Source: Mugil cephalus (lineage: Eukaryota; Chordata; Actinopteri; Mugiliformes; Mugilidae). From it: a stretch of 64,000 nt of DNA. A program made the position numbers and the translations under genes. This document shows, piece after piece, positions 25,871-38,400 of this stretch. The notes below the pieces were generated by a model. The model searched no databases, had not been told where the DNA came from, and was given only the letters and a program-made list of their open reading frames with translations. The DNA is taken from positions 1,990,001 to 2,054,000 of the forward strand of contig NC_061773.1 in the NCBI RefSeq assembly GCF_022458985.1, in the 5' to 3' direction. Every line of letters begins with the position of its first letter. Position 1 is the stretch's first letter.

Positions 25871-27633
25871 AGGACCTATATATATATCTCTGGATAATTG
25901 CTAAAAGGAAATTGAGACAGGAGGAAAATAGAAGTACAGCTTAATGTTTAAAGAGGGTGGATGACACGAAATCTTATTCAGTTGCAGCAGAAATCTACAG
26001 CTACTGCTGAGAATAATGAGGTTAGGTGATTAGGTGCAGGACAGCTGGAGCATATAGAAGAGATGGAATGAAAATAAGCGGCTTATAAATAACACAAAAA
26101 TTGCAGTGTAAAATATTTTATCTGGTCACTTGTCCTCCCTTTCTGCTCATCTCCACTTCATCAATCCATCAACATCTACACAATCAGATCTAGTTAGTTA
26201 AATCCAAAGGTTTAAACTGTAAAACTTAAAGTGAGTTGTCATAAATATCAGCAAACATCAATGACATCAGTATTGTATGTGACATGTATTTGAGATGTTT
26301 AGACCTCAGCAAAAAAGAATAAATCTCTTCACTCTATGGTTTATTCAAATTTATTTAGTTTATTTATGTTATTTTATTTTTGTATCTTCATGAAATTTAG
26401 GCACTATGACTGTCTTTGGGTCCTATGGGTTGAGGGGAGGGGCCTCTGTGGATCATCCCACAGATACTTGATCAGTTTGGGATCTAGTGAATTTGGAGGC
26501 CAGGTCAACACCTTGTGCTGTTTTATAGTTGATTGGTGTATAAAATATATAGATATATTAGTGGTATCGGTCTTTTATATCTAACTCTTCACAGGAAAGC
26601 AAACAAGTATATTTTCCATCTTGATCCATTATTACTACTTACTATATTCCTGAGTAAAAAGGTATGCTAGCAACTGGGGAATTCATGTTCTCAATTTAAA
26701 TTTTTACATACCAACAATTAATGAGGTTTTTTGATTCCTTATTGTCGAATACAGTTAAATTATTAAAATGATAATCTGATAAAAGCACTCTTCAAGCGGT
26801 GAGAACAACTGCAGTGATCACCTGAATGGAATAACCAGGAAACAACAGAATATAACGTCCGAGTCAGTTCATTTCAGTTCTCATTCATCATTCAGATTTA
26901 TTCCCATCTGTGTAATAATGCACAAATGAAAAGTGATTGAAACAGTTCTTTTATTGATTTGTAAATGAGTTAATGGTTGATTTCAGGTGGTTTCAGCAAC
27001 AGAACAAAAAAATGTGAAAAAGTTAAATGAAAGTCCAAACCGTCAGTCCTCCAATAACAGAAAAAAATACTTGAGTTAATTTAAGGGCAATACCAGTACT
27101 GTTGCGATGCGTGTCTTTCTTGTGCGTTTATCGTCTGTTACGTCAAACAGTTTCTGTTTTCACATGATTTGAAATACAGTTAAGTTAAATCGGTTTCACA
27201 CAGCTCAGTGCCTCTCAAAGGCTACAGTGTTATTGTTCATTCTGTATGAGAAATGTTCAAACACGTACAATAAAATCACTAGCTACTTACTGCTCTAACC
27301 ATCTGACCTGTCACTTTTGCCAGACATTCAACAAAAGCAACAACAGCAACATTTAGAAGATGACAGACATTCCTGATACAGAAAGTAAGAACACTGATAC
27401 TGTCCTTTAAGACACGTTGACATCATTAATTGAGACATTTACACATTGAGAAACATGTCAGTGATTCATATGTTCACTCTCCTCCCTTTCTCGGGCTATA
27501 ATCTTTTTTTTTTTTTGTAATGCAGGAATAACGGAAAAAATATTCCAAAGATAAACGAAAGGCTACGAGGAATGGCATTGGAACCCTAAACTAAGACACT
27601 GTTACCTCTCGCTGCATGTTTTACTGCCTGATT
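25871..27633 (-). other. AGAP2-CDK4 spacer and likely CDK4 3' UTR
   Basis: No coding exon is seen. In human this interval holds TSPAN31, and no tetraspanin-like sequence is recognisable here. The right part (about 26950-27633) is probably the CDK4 3' UTR, since AATAAA on the minus strand occurs at 26950-26955. Repeat copy 8 lies at 26412-26540. Confidence 0.5.
26412..26540 (-). repeat. TA-flanked inverted-end repeat family, copy 8 (internal fragment)
   Basis: CTTTGGGTCCTATGGGTTGA through GATACTTGATCAGTTTGGGA to AACACCTTGTGCTGTTTTAT, then a jump to the terminus GATTGGTGTA. The arm between is deleted. Orientation B. Confidence 0.85.
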
Positions 27634-30600
27634 TCAGCTTGTTGTTTGAGTCAGTGTCTCCTCATCCTGGAAGTATGGGTGATCGAGTGCTTTCAGGGCT
27701 GATATTCGTTTCAAGGGGTCAAAGGTCAGCATTTTCTGTGGGGGAAAGAACAGCACTCTGTTAGAGCTGTGATCTAAAATCTAGGTCTTAACGGAATAGT
27801 TTTAAGAAAAACACAATTTTATAGTGGGTAAAATAAGTATTGAACACATCACAATTTTTCATAGTAAACATATTACTAAAGGTGCTATTGACATGACATT
27901 TTCACCAGGTGTTGTAACAACCCAAGTAATCTATACATAGAAAGAAACCAACACAAATAAGTTCAGAAATTGAGTTATGTGTAATAATGTGAAATAACAG
28001 AGGGAAATAGTATTGAACACGCTTACTGATATTTAATACCTTGTACAAAAGCCTTTGTTGGTAATGACAGCTACAAGACGCCTCCTGTACGGAGAAACTT
28101 GCTCAGGTGTGATTTTGGCCCATTCTTCCACACAAAGTCTTATAATCTTGAAGGTTCCATGGGCCTCTTCTATGAACTCTGAGTTTAAGTTCTTTCTATA
28201 GATTTTCTTGGATTCAAGTCAGGTTGGTTGGGCCGTTCTAGCAGCTTTATTCTCTTTCTCTGAAGCCAGTTGAGAGTTTCCTTGGCTCTGTCTTTGGGAT
28301 CATTGTCTTGCTGAAATGTCCACCCTTGTTTCATCATCATTCTGGTAGATGGCAGCAGATTTTTCTCAAGAATGTCTCAGTTCATGTTTACATTCATCTT
28401 CCCTTTAATTATATCAAGTTTGCCAGTACCACACCATGATGTTCCACCTCCAAACTTCACTGTCAGTATGGTGTTTTTGGGGTGATGTGCAGTGCATTTT
28501 GTCCTCCAAACATGGTGTGTGTTATGGCATCCAAAGTAGTAGTAGATAATTCTTTTCACTCCTCTGTCAGAAATCTTGCGAGGAGCACCTGGTCATGGCT
28601 GTTTATGGTTGAATGATGTTCTTTCCACTTCCGGATTATGGCTCCAACAGTGCTCACGGGAACGTTCAGAAGTTTAGAAATCCTTCTGGAACCAATGCCA
28701 TAAGAATGTTTTGCAACAATAAGTTTGTGAAGGTCTTCAGCGAGTTCTTTGCTTTTACTCATCATAAGATGTTCCTTGTGTGACATCTTGGTAATGACAC
28801 ACCTTTTTATAGGACATCAGTTTGGACTGAACCAGCTGATATTCATTTGCACTGACAAGGGGCAGGATGGCTTTCTGATCACTGATAGATTTCAGCTGGT
28901 GTCTTGGCTTTCCATGCCTTTTTCCACCTCCCTTTCGGTGTGTGTTCAATACTTTTTCCCTTTGTTATTTTACATTATTACACATAACTTCATTTCCGAA
29001 CTTACTTGTTTTGGTTTCTTCCTATATATGGATAACATGGGTTGTTACCAACACCTGGTGAAATATCATGTCAATAGCATATTTACAAATATGTTTACTA
29101 TGAAAAATTGTGACGTGTTCAATACTTATTTTACCGGCTGTATTTTATTTAGTTCACAGGTTCACAAGTTAGAAGTACCCATGTCCGCATAACATCCGAG
29201 GATGGTTAGCTTAGCATACAGACTGGATTCAGAGAGAAACAGTCCATGGCCAGCAGCAGATCTCATGTACCCATAGTGAAAAAAACACCTTTGTTCTCTA
29301 GGATAATTTCTTCATTCACTTACTCGATGGGAAAATGAATGAAGAGTTATTTATGTGTCAAGCAAAGGCCTGGAACAGTTTCCAAGCAACCAGAAGAAAC
29401 TGCAGGGGGGTATATTAAGAAACTTTCTGTTTGGTAACCATTTAGGACAAATAAGAAAACATACAAAAAAAAAAAAAAAAAGAGCGATAGAGAAAGAGTT
29501 AGAGATGAGAAGCTCTTATGTCTATCCTACATTTAACATAAGACATCTGTATTTCATAAGAATGCAAACTTCCTATAACTGCTTTCCATGAAGTACTACG
29601 AGCTAACTTCTTTAATCTAGATGTCTGTCTTTTCAGTGCTTTTATACGACCAACGAAATGTCAACAGGTGAAACTTATGTAATGAGAGGCTTACGACAGA
29701 CCCTAACAATGTGCTGTGGTTTGACAACAAAATGTTTATTATTTCCTTGGAGATGCTGACCCAGATATACCTCCAAGGTGAAAATGTATATAAGTATGCT
29801 TCTTTTAAAAAAAAATAAAAAATAAAAAATTCAAAAAGAATTGGTGCAGAAACACATCTGCCCTCCATGTCATGCAATTTACCATGGTAGCAACAGCAAT
29901 TATCTATTTGAATGATAATTAAATATAGTTTCCAAGAGGAAAATAAATCACTGCAATTAAAGCAGCAACTAACCAGTGCCTCTGCTCAGTTTTTCATACC
30001 CTAACCATATATTTTAATGAGAAATACTTGTGGTGTATATGTTTTTTTTTTTTTAAGCTCAGCAAGATGAAAAACGTAGGATCTGCTGCTTGGTAACAGA
30101 CAAAAACTTGATAAGCAAGGCTGGATTGTGTATTTGGGATGTGCTAACTACACACTGTCAAGTGTGACTGATTATAATTTTTTTTTTGTTCAACTCAGGT
30201 AACAGTACCAGCAGTTACCACCTGCTAGCAATTACACTAATCAGCCACAACATTAAATCCACTGACAGGAGAAGTGAATAACACTGACCATCTTGTGACA
30301 ATTCAATGTTCTACTGGGAAACTTTTGGACCATCAACAAACATACATGAAGAACAGCAAAGGGTGTTGACCTGGTTTCCAAATTCACTAGATCCCAAACT
30401 GCTAAAGTATCTGTGGTATGATTTACAGAGGCCCCTCCCCTCAACCCAAAGGACATAAAGGCCCCCACTAACTATTCTGTTGACACCATAGGACACCCTC
30501 AGAAGACCCATGTGTATTATCTGATGAGTCACAACTGTTTTGGAGGCACAAGGAAGAAATACACAGTACTAGGAAGGTGGTCATAATGTTAGGCCTGATC

Positions 30601-33600
30601 AGTGTATATATCAGTTAAGTATCACTGGCTGTGAAGCCAGCTCCTTTGTATTAATCATTAATCACCTGATTGAGTACATTATGTACATAAGATTACAGCA
30701 AAGACATGATAAAGAGCAGCAAAGTCAGGGTTGATGACATGCAACCAATTAAACATGTATAATTCCACCACTGAACTTGATCTATACCAGAAATGCAATA
30801 AATGGAAAGTATGTTTTATAAGTGATGAAAGTACATTACCTCAAATCTCCTTTCCAACCCTTCTGACTGTAGTACTACTACATACACGGAGCACGGCTTA
30901 CATTCAGAGGCACAGGGACAGTCTATAACAGTGTCAGTCACTAACAACTAGCAAAACACTGTGATTAAATGAGAATACATTTCTTTCTCCCTTTGGTGGG
31001 ACAAGGATGAGAAACAGCCCACATGATGAAATGATATAAGATAGCGTTCTTAAGTTATCATCCTTCCATGATGCCAAATTACACCTCTCCAAACATAAGA
31101 CTTAAGGCTACCTACCAGTTAAAAAAAAAGCCAAATTATTAAATCAGCTGTTAATCACAAAAAAAAAACAGCCATCAAAAAACATGTACTTTTAATTTTA
31201 TTTTTAAACTAGCCCATTAGGAGAGATCTGAGGTCTTATTTTCAGTTTTACAAGCACTCCCTCTCTAAAGCCTGCAGAAAGAACACTTTTCGTTACTTAC
31301 TCTACATGAGTAGTGATTTCTTCAGCAGGATTACCAGCTGGGCAATCAACATTAGTCACAAGACATTTCTTTTTAATACTGCAGCAGTAGAATTCCTGAG
31401 ACTTGTGTTATGAGCAAATGAAATTTTTCTGGAGTCTACAGTGGTTCATCTGTCAAAGTGTACATCGGATGTGAAGGGAAGATGTAAATCAAGCACCAGT
31501 AAAAGACAGGCATCCGCTTTTACTTTTAATTCTGGAGCCTTACCAGCAAAAGTTGGGCCCCCTTCTCATTTATCTCTGGAACGAAGTCGGTGATTGGTCG
31601 AGCCGTGAGAGGGGGGAAGTTTTTTCTGGATAGTGTAACATCAGTGGGCCACTCTTCTTCAGTCGGCAAGCCAATAACTCTGAAATGACACATAATTTTT
31701 CAAACAGGAGTTACATGAAAGTTCAGCCAAGGGATTTCTTAGTCGAGTGAATGTGATGGAACATATTTGATACTCACTCAAACATTTTCCCAAGCTGATC
31801 CATTTCTGATTCTCCACAGAAGAGAGGTCTAACAAACAGAAAAGTTTATACTTTTAGTCAACATGCTGATCACTGGAAGTTCATTTTGTACCTTTATATT
31901 AAAAAATATTTCTGTTTTCATATTTGTGCAGGGAAGTAAATATCAACATGGTTGACACATGGTTGAAAAACAAAGAATAAATGGCTGTAGCGTTTTTAAA
32001 ACTTTGCTGATGAACCATATGATGTATGTGTGTACGTGTATATGTGAGTTATTATAACCTCACAATCTTCTCTCAGAATTCTTTTACTTTCCCACGTTGA
32101 CCACAACTTTCATGATAGACCGTATGTCATTTTTACCACTAGATGGAGCTCCCGTGTGCAGATGAACTGCCCTTTCTAGTCCAGCATATAGTTAGTTAAT
32201 TCTAATTTGGAAAGCATCATCTCAAAATGCCTATTCATTAAATGTACATACTCTTTTAGTCTCTGAATCAGGTTGTAGTGTTAAAGCTGTCAGTCAGTTT
32301 GTATCATGGTTTATTATGGTAGAAAACTGAAGTACAATTCAGTAACCCTTGATTCAGATCCAGGTCATACTTCAAAAAATAAATAAATAATGGTATTGAA
32401 AGGTTGCATTTTAATATTAACAGATTTGGCTGAGGCTTTTTTTTTTTTTTGCCTATAATTCAACCCTGTTTTCCTATTTTTTATTTATCTCTAGAGTAAG
32501 TACTATTTGTTCATAAGTAAGTATTATGTGTACAGTGTATATTTACTTCTTTTCATAGTAAATTTGTACATATGCAAATTGTTATATTTATATACTTTTA
32601 TATTTTATACTATATAATATTTTTTTCATCTATTTTATGTAAAATATTATCTATTTTATTTTCATTATATTATTATTACTATATATATATTTTGCACCTA
32701 CATTTCTTTTTACTAGTGGTTTTCAAGAGTTTTTTTTATATGCAGCTGAGCTACTGTCACCAAGTCCTTTCCCTTGTAAAGTCTATCTAAGTCTAAGTCT
32801 AGGATTTGCCTTGTGCCTGAATGGTGCAACAGAGAACAAACTCACCTTGGCTGACAGGAGCAGATGACACAGATAACCTGCTATTGTGATCTGATCCATT
32901 TAGTTACTATCTGAACTGCTACTCTCTGACATTGCTTTGACTCAGAAAAGTGTCTGAGATTAAATCTGGACACACACATCACTCAGTAACAAGAAGGTGG
33001 AGCACACCCACCTCTGCCAAGACGAGCAACTAATGACCTGTTATGTCTAACGGAATGGTGTCAGTGCGTTAAGCCCTGTTCAGACCTTGCATTAAGATCG
33101 AGTGGTCAGCGTTAGGTATGTGTATCCATTCCTGACATAAAACACGTGTGTCCAGATCTGATTTCAGTTTCCTGGGCTTCTCTGATTACCCTACATGTGA
33201 TGTTGTTCGATTCATGTGAAAGGATCCGATGCTTTCTGAACAGAAATAATATAAAACATTATCTGAGGAGTGGCTCTCTTCAGAAAGTATTTGGAAAAGC
33301 AAATCAATCATATTCTGTAAAGGTTGGACTCAGGAGTTAAATGAGAAACTGGTGCTCTCTTTGCAAGCACCAACCTCCATCTTCAAAAGATATGGAATGA
33401 AATCACTGCTGCTTCTTAACTGAATAAATCAGATTACTGAAATCTGATGCACTGTTCCTTTGTCTCTCTTTTGAGCAAATTGCATTTAATCTGTTCATTT
33501 TTGAGGAAAACACAATCCCTAGAGTCAGGTCAGCTGGATAGGTATTATCTAACAAAATCATATTATAACACAGATGAGTAAAACAAACATATTAACTGGA

Positions 33601-35450
33601 ATGTAGCACTTACTTGCGTCTGAACATCTCAGCAAAGATACAGCCTGTGCTCCAGATGTCCACAGGGGTGGCATAACTGGTCTGCAGCAGAACTTCTGGA
33701 GGTCTGTACCACAGTGTCACCACCTGAGAGACACAAACATGGAGTCCATAAACTCTACGGAGACCAAATGATTTCCACAATACAATAAATAAAATGAAAT
33801 CAAAATCACTAGCTGTTAAAACTTATTGGGATATCCAAATACAGAACTTCTTTTTTACATGTTAACAAAACAACATATGTGTTTAACATCCTACCTTTAA
33901 TTCATTTTGCACATTATACAGCAGTATGAATATCAAGTTACAGGTTTTTTTGCGTTTAGTGTCAAGCAGTAACATTTAGCAAGCTAGCAGGCTAAACTTA
34001 GAGACAGTCTGCGTGACACAACAAAGAACGAACATTACCAAATGAGTAATAAAGTATTTATAACAGGATCAGGGCTATTTGAAAATAGCTTTGATCTGAG
34101 AACAACACGCAATGGTTTTACTACCACTTGGCACATCAAAAGTTCAGTGATAAAAAAATGAAGTCTTGTAAAATGTGGCGTAGAAATGCCTTGTTGTTGT
34201 TATGGGGCGTTAGAGCTGCTGGACCAGGCTACTACTTGGCTACTAGTTACGGCTCCAGGACATAACTGCTCCCATATGTGAAACAATATAGTATTGTCTT
34301 TTTTTCTAAAGACACAAATAAGATATGTGTTTATTAGTGAGATTTAAAGGTGCTGTTGGCAGATTTTGTTATTGCGCTGTTATTGTGCTAAGCTAAGCAT
34401 AGCCAACCATTTGCTGTTTGCAGCCTTATTATATGAAAATCATATGTTAGACATAGACCTAGACAGACTTTAATCATCCACAAGGGAAACTGCTTGCTCA
34501 TAGTAGCTTAGTTGTTCCAAAAAGGTGAGTTGTAATACACCTGGATAGGGTAAAGTAAAAAAGAAGTTCTGTAACGTAATGAAATGCATGTAAACAAGTC
34601 TGAATGACTAAAAAAAAAAACTAAAATGTACTAAAACTAATCTTGATGACTAATACGTATGCTGGAAATTACAGTTCTCACCACAGGAGTGAGGGCCATG
34701 TGGCAGCTATAGATCCTGGCTAGTCCGAAGTCAGCCAGCTTCACTTGGCCCTTACTGGTTACCAAAATATTCTCTGGCTTCAGGTCTCTGTGCATCACAC
34801 GGTTAGAGTGAAGGAATGCAAGGCCGCACAGCAACTGCCTCATCAAATCCTGCAAAAGACACACACACACACAAACACACACACATACACACATGCCTTC
34901 AATAAATAATACTTCAACAGTTTTAGTTTTGAAGTAGAGTTTGAAATACCTAAATAACTAAATCCTTGCAGTGCATTAATTTAGTGCATTTGGCGGTTCT
35001 CACTTTAATGCGATCAGGAGACAATCCCGGAGCTGGAGCTCTCTCTAGAAAAGTCTTGAGGTCTTGGTCCACATGCTCAAACACTAAAGTGACTTTAGTC
35101 TCCTGCTCTGACCTTTTGGTGGCACATACATCCATAAGCCTGGTATGAAAGGGGAAAACTGTCATGAGAAGTGTTCATAATCAATTATAGACAACACAAG
35201 GTGAAAAAATAACCGTTTAACAACTGTCTTACCTGACCACGTTGGGATGGTCAAACTGCTCTAGCCGTCTCAACAGAGCCACCTCTCTGACTGTAGAGAT
35301 CGGGAGGCCGTTTTGGTCTGTCTGGACACGGACGCTCTTCAGAGCCACAAACTGTCCGCTCTCCGTGTCCCGAGCCTTGTAAACAGTCCCATAAGCGCCT
35401 CCACCAATCTCTGCCACCGGCTCGTACTGGAGACTGGTGCCGTAGGACAT
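27634..35450 (-). CDS. cdk4: CDK4, cyclin-dependent kinase 4, 7 coding exons
   Basis: Serine/threonine kinase that, with D-type cyclins, phosphorylates RB family proteins in G1. Exons in gene order: 35450-35233, 35139-35004, 34849-34682, 33723-33614, 31828-31778, 31679-31544, 27735-27634. Phases match throughout and give 306 residues (human 303). Visible: glycine loop [11 protein letters not shown]-binding Lys38 (VALKSV), cyclin-binding helix PISTVRE (50-56), HRD 138-140, DFG 158-160, and activating Thr172 in MALTPVVVTLWYR, at the same number as in human. The glycine run that mammalian CDK4 has before PISTVRE is replaced by a short TDQNG linker. The APE motif reads PPE. CDK4 rather than CDK6 is supported by [32 protein letters not shown] and the gene neighbours. 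The first coding exon has an acceptor 18 nt before the ATG (CAG|TCTGCC), implying an upstream non-coding exon. Confidence 0.97.
27824..29140 (-). mobile_element. Tc1-like transposon with long inverted ends (1.3 kb, degenerate)
   Basis: Inserted in the last CDK4 intron. The ends GTAAAATAAGTATTGAACAC.. are inverted copies extending at least 80 bp (both reach the TCACCAGGTGTTG block). They are flanked by TA at 27822-27823 and 29141-29142, as expected for Tc1/mariner. The minus strand encodes a decayed Tc1 transposase (28100-28790), listed separately. Confidence 0.9.
28100..28786 (-). pseudogene. Tc1-like transposase pseudogene
   Basis: The N-terminal part (28786-28559) is open and shows a helix-turn-helix: [38 protein letters not shown]. 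Further on, [26 protein letters not shown] (second DDE Asp, N for the usual H) and [14 protein letters not shown] (remnant of SPDLNPIE) can be read in broken frames with several stops. The stretch between the HTH and the middle of the catalytic domain, including the first Asp, is deleted. Not functional. Confidence 0.85.
29143..31543 (-). other. CDK4 intron 6, right part
   Basis: Non-coding. It holds repeat-family copy 9 (30233-30606), poly-A and poly-T runs, and no recognisable exon. The intron spans 27736-31543 in total. Confidence 0.8.
30233..30606 (+). repeat. TA-flanked inverted-end repeat family, copy 9
   Basis: TACACTAATCAGCCACAACA at the left, GGTCATAATGTTAGGCCTGA then TCAGTGTA at the right. 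The central GACCAGACC/CAGGATGCAGC section is deleted. Orientation A. Confidence 0.92.
34455..34525 (-). repeat. Short retroelement tail motif (AGACTTTAATCATCCACAAGG)
   Basis: GACAGACTTTAATCATCCAC then AAGGGAAACTG and TAGCTTAGTTG. A closely related piece is at 54514-54570 (GACAGACTCTATTGATACAC, then AAGGGAAACTG and GTAGCTCAGTTG). This is the common fish TTTATTGATCCxCAAGGGGAA tail in reverse. Fragmentary. Confidence 0.5.
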
Positions 35451-38400
35451 GGCTACAGTTCAGGCAGACTGAAACATAACACATGATATCAAAAAAGGTG
35501 ATGATGGGCTGAGGTACTTGGATAACATGGTTTAAATTCAGTGTTAATCGTTAAGACAAAAAAGATATTGGAAAGGACACAGGATAAAGAGACTACAACA
35601 CATCCCCTGGAACATTTAAGGTTACTTATTCAGTTATAAATATAACTATATTATATATAATATATAAATTATAAGAATGGGTAAACAGTGCGATAATGAA
35701 CATCCAGAAACGGTTAATCAGCACAATGGGTGTTTCATGACTTGATTTACTGGACAAGGAATCAACTCCTCTCATATCCCGGCTGTTATAAGCTGGAGGT
35801 CATGAAGACAGATGTGTCCTCAGGAGACAGTAACACACAGCTGAGGCTGAAATTCTTCACCGTTTTCCTTCAAACCTTCTGCATCTGAAATTAACTGAAA
35901 TTCTATATTTTAAACTGACCACTTGTGATTAGATTACCAGCAAGTGCTGATTTCACCTTTCACCAACAGAAAAGCGTCCAGTCCACTGATGCTCTTCAGT
36001 GTCTGTGCTGCCACCATCTACCGTTACAGGACTGCAATAAGGACGGTACCCATTTGGGCAATAAAATCAAAACAATCAGCTGAAAGCCACTACATTCTTC
36101 TTAGAGCTGAAAAAAAGATACATTGTAGACAGTATGTAACAAATAGCAAGCTATTTGATATGGCATGCAAGTCATTTGACCCAATAGAAAAGTATTGACA
36201 GGTGCAACTTTAACACGTGACATTTTTCACTTGGCACTTGGTTTCAGCAGCTCTCAGCAGTGTATTTCAAACATTTTGGCTGTAGGTCTTCTTCTAATAT
36301 GCCTGAAGTTGCAAGTGCACAGCATTTTCTATCTAGTAAAACAACTCTCTTGGGTACAAACGGGTGAAATGTGTGGCACATTGTAGTCACATGTAAAGAG
36401 GAATTCATCTCAAAGGTGAAGCACTACAGTTACAGTGTCACCTAACCATAAAGGTTACATGACACATCCAGTGAGGGGACCCGTGGTGCATGTCCCACCC
36501 CATGTTTCCTGCCTGCCTCTTCAATTGTCAACTGCCAAATAAACACAAAACACCCACTCCCAAAAATAATCTTTGATTCATCAGCAGCTTTAGAAGCCCA
36601 CAAGCTGAAGGTCAAAGTAGCTGATCTACTGAAAGAACTAAAGAGACTCACTGAATGTGGTGACATTTTAAAGAAAATGCATTTGACACAGGACCTCCTG
36701 CCACAACTCTGCAGCACAGGAAACATCGTCAACCACTCGACCCGAGCAGCTGTTCGTCCAACAGCTCCAAACTCACCAAATTCCTTCCCCTCGCTCTACT
36801 ACCAGGAAGCAGGAACACAACCAGAGAGAATGCCATCCTACTCCTTCCTCCCCTTTGTTTGAGCCTCAGCCTTTTAATGTGTTGAACCAGTGTGGTAAAC
36901 GTCCCCTGCTCAGCCCATCCCCTAACCTACTTTCATCCATCCATGCACCTTCAACTTACTCTGCTTTATTGCCTGTCACATCATATGAACCTCTATGCAG
37001 GTCCTGTTTTTACATTTAATGGTGGTTATGGTGCTTAAATTCCAACCATACCCTCAACTGACAAAACTGACTGTGCCTAAATTGTGGTCCTTCAGACAAC
37101 AGGAAACTGCTGGTCTTGTTTAGGCCAAAACGAATGAGCCATTTTGACCAATCACAGACTCCCACCTCAGGGAACATTGTGTTGATGTGGATGGAAAGAA
37201 ATCCGTTACCACCTAATTTTCCTGGTACTTCCTAGCGTGAATTTAAATTGCCACATGCTCCACTCCACAAAAGTTAAAGGAATTTCTTTGGACTTTTAAA
37301 GAGAGCAACAAAGAAATAATTAAAAAAAAATGAGTTCTTCAGTTCCATGTTTAAATGCTTATGTGTCTAAACCTCCAAATTGTTTTTGTGAGTGTGAGAA
37401 GAATACAGTAACAAAAGAGCACAACCCCAATTCACCGTCCAAGACAAGTAATATTTGTCCAAGAGAGCGAGAGTGTGTTGTAAGTTCGTATCATGAGGCT
37501 GAAAAGAAAAAACAGATAGTGTAACACGACAGTACACTGCTGCATTATTTCGACTCAGGCAATTTAGTGAAAATCTCACCCAAGCTGTGATCAGCTATTT
37601 CACCAAATAACGTCTCACTCTGTCTCAAAACCTGGCACGTTAATAAGCTTCCTGTATCTCAAAGAATTTAATAATGCAGCAATCTGAGAACCCATCAGCT
37701 ATGGTCCGATAGCTTAGCTTGTGCAAGTAAAGGTCAGTGCGTCGGGACGTCTGGTGTAGCCACCAGATATCTGGATAACAGATACCGGATATCTGGGCCA
37801 AGACTTCCTGTTCCATGCTGACCGCTGGTCATTGTTTAAAGATTGATTAGCGCGTGGAGACATGAGAACAGATTTGGTGTTAAGGAACAACGTGTACAAG
37901 TGAATAGTTTACACTCAGCCAACCCAGGAGTTGTGTTCAAGTTATCTGCAACGTATTATTAGATTGCTGTGGAAGGTACGGCAGGGCCTCTTTCTCTGTC
38001 TACAGGCAATATTTACCAGTATGCCCACTTGAAAGGGATTGGTCAATACTACTCAGACTACAAAAGGAAACCAGAAAGTTTCAGACCTAGCCTTCTCCCT
38101 TGCCTACAGACTTGGTATATTCATATAAGCCATATGTTTACAGAGAGTGCTAATCCACTGCATAGATACATGCCATGATAGTGGATCAAACTACATGACA
38201 TTGTGCTTAAACTTGTGATAATCCTATATATGCTGCCAAACCGCAGTTATTAAAGTGGTCAAGATAAACTGGTGTTAATGAGAGGAAACGATATTGCGTT
38301 GACACACCACATTTCTTCCTGTTATGCAAAGACAGTTGAGTCAGACAGCAGTCTGTGTACAAGAATCTGCCTGCATTCCTGTGCATCTGCAAGACAATCA

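Noticed and set aside
25871-27633. TSPAN31 expected between AGAP2 and CDK4
   Set aside because: No CCG motif, no set of four membrane spans and no exon-like conserved frame is seen in this interval.
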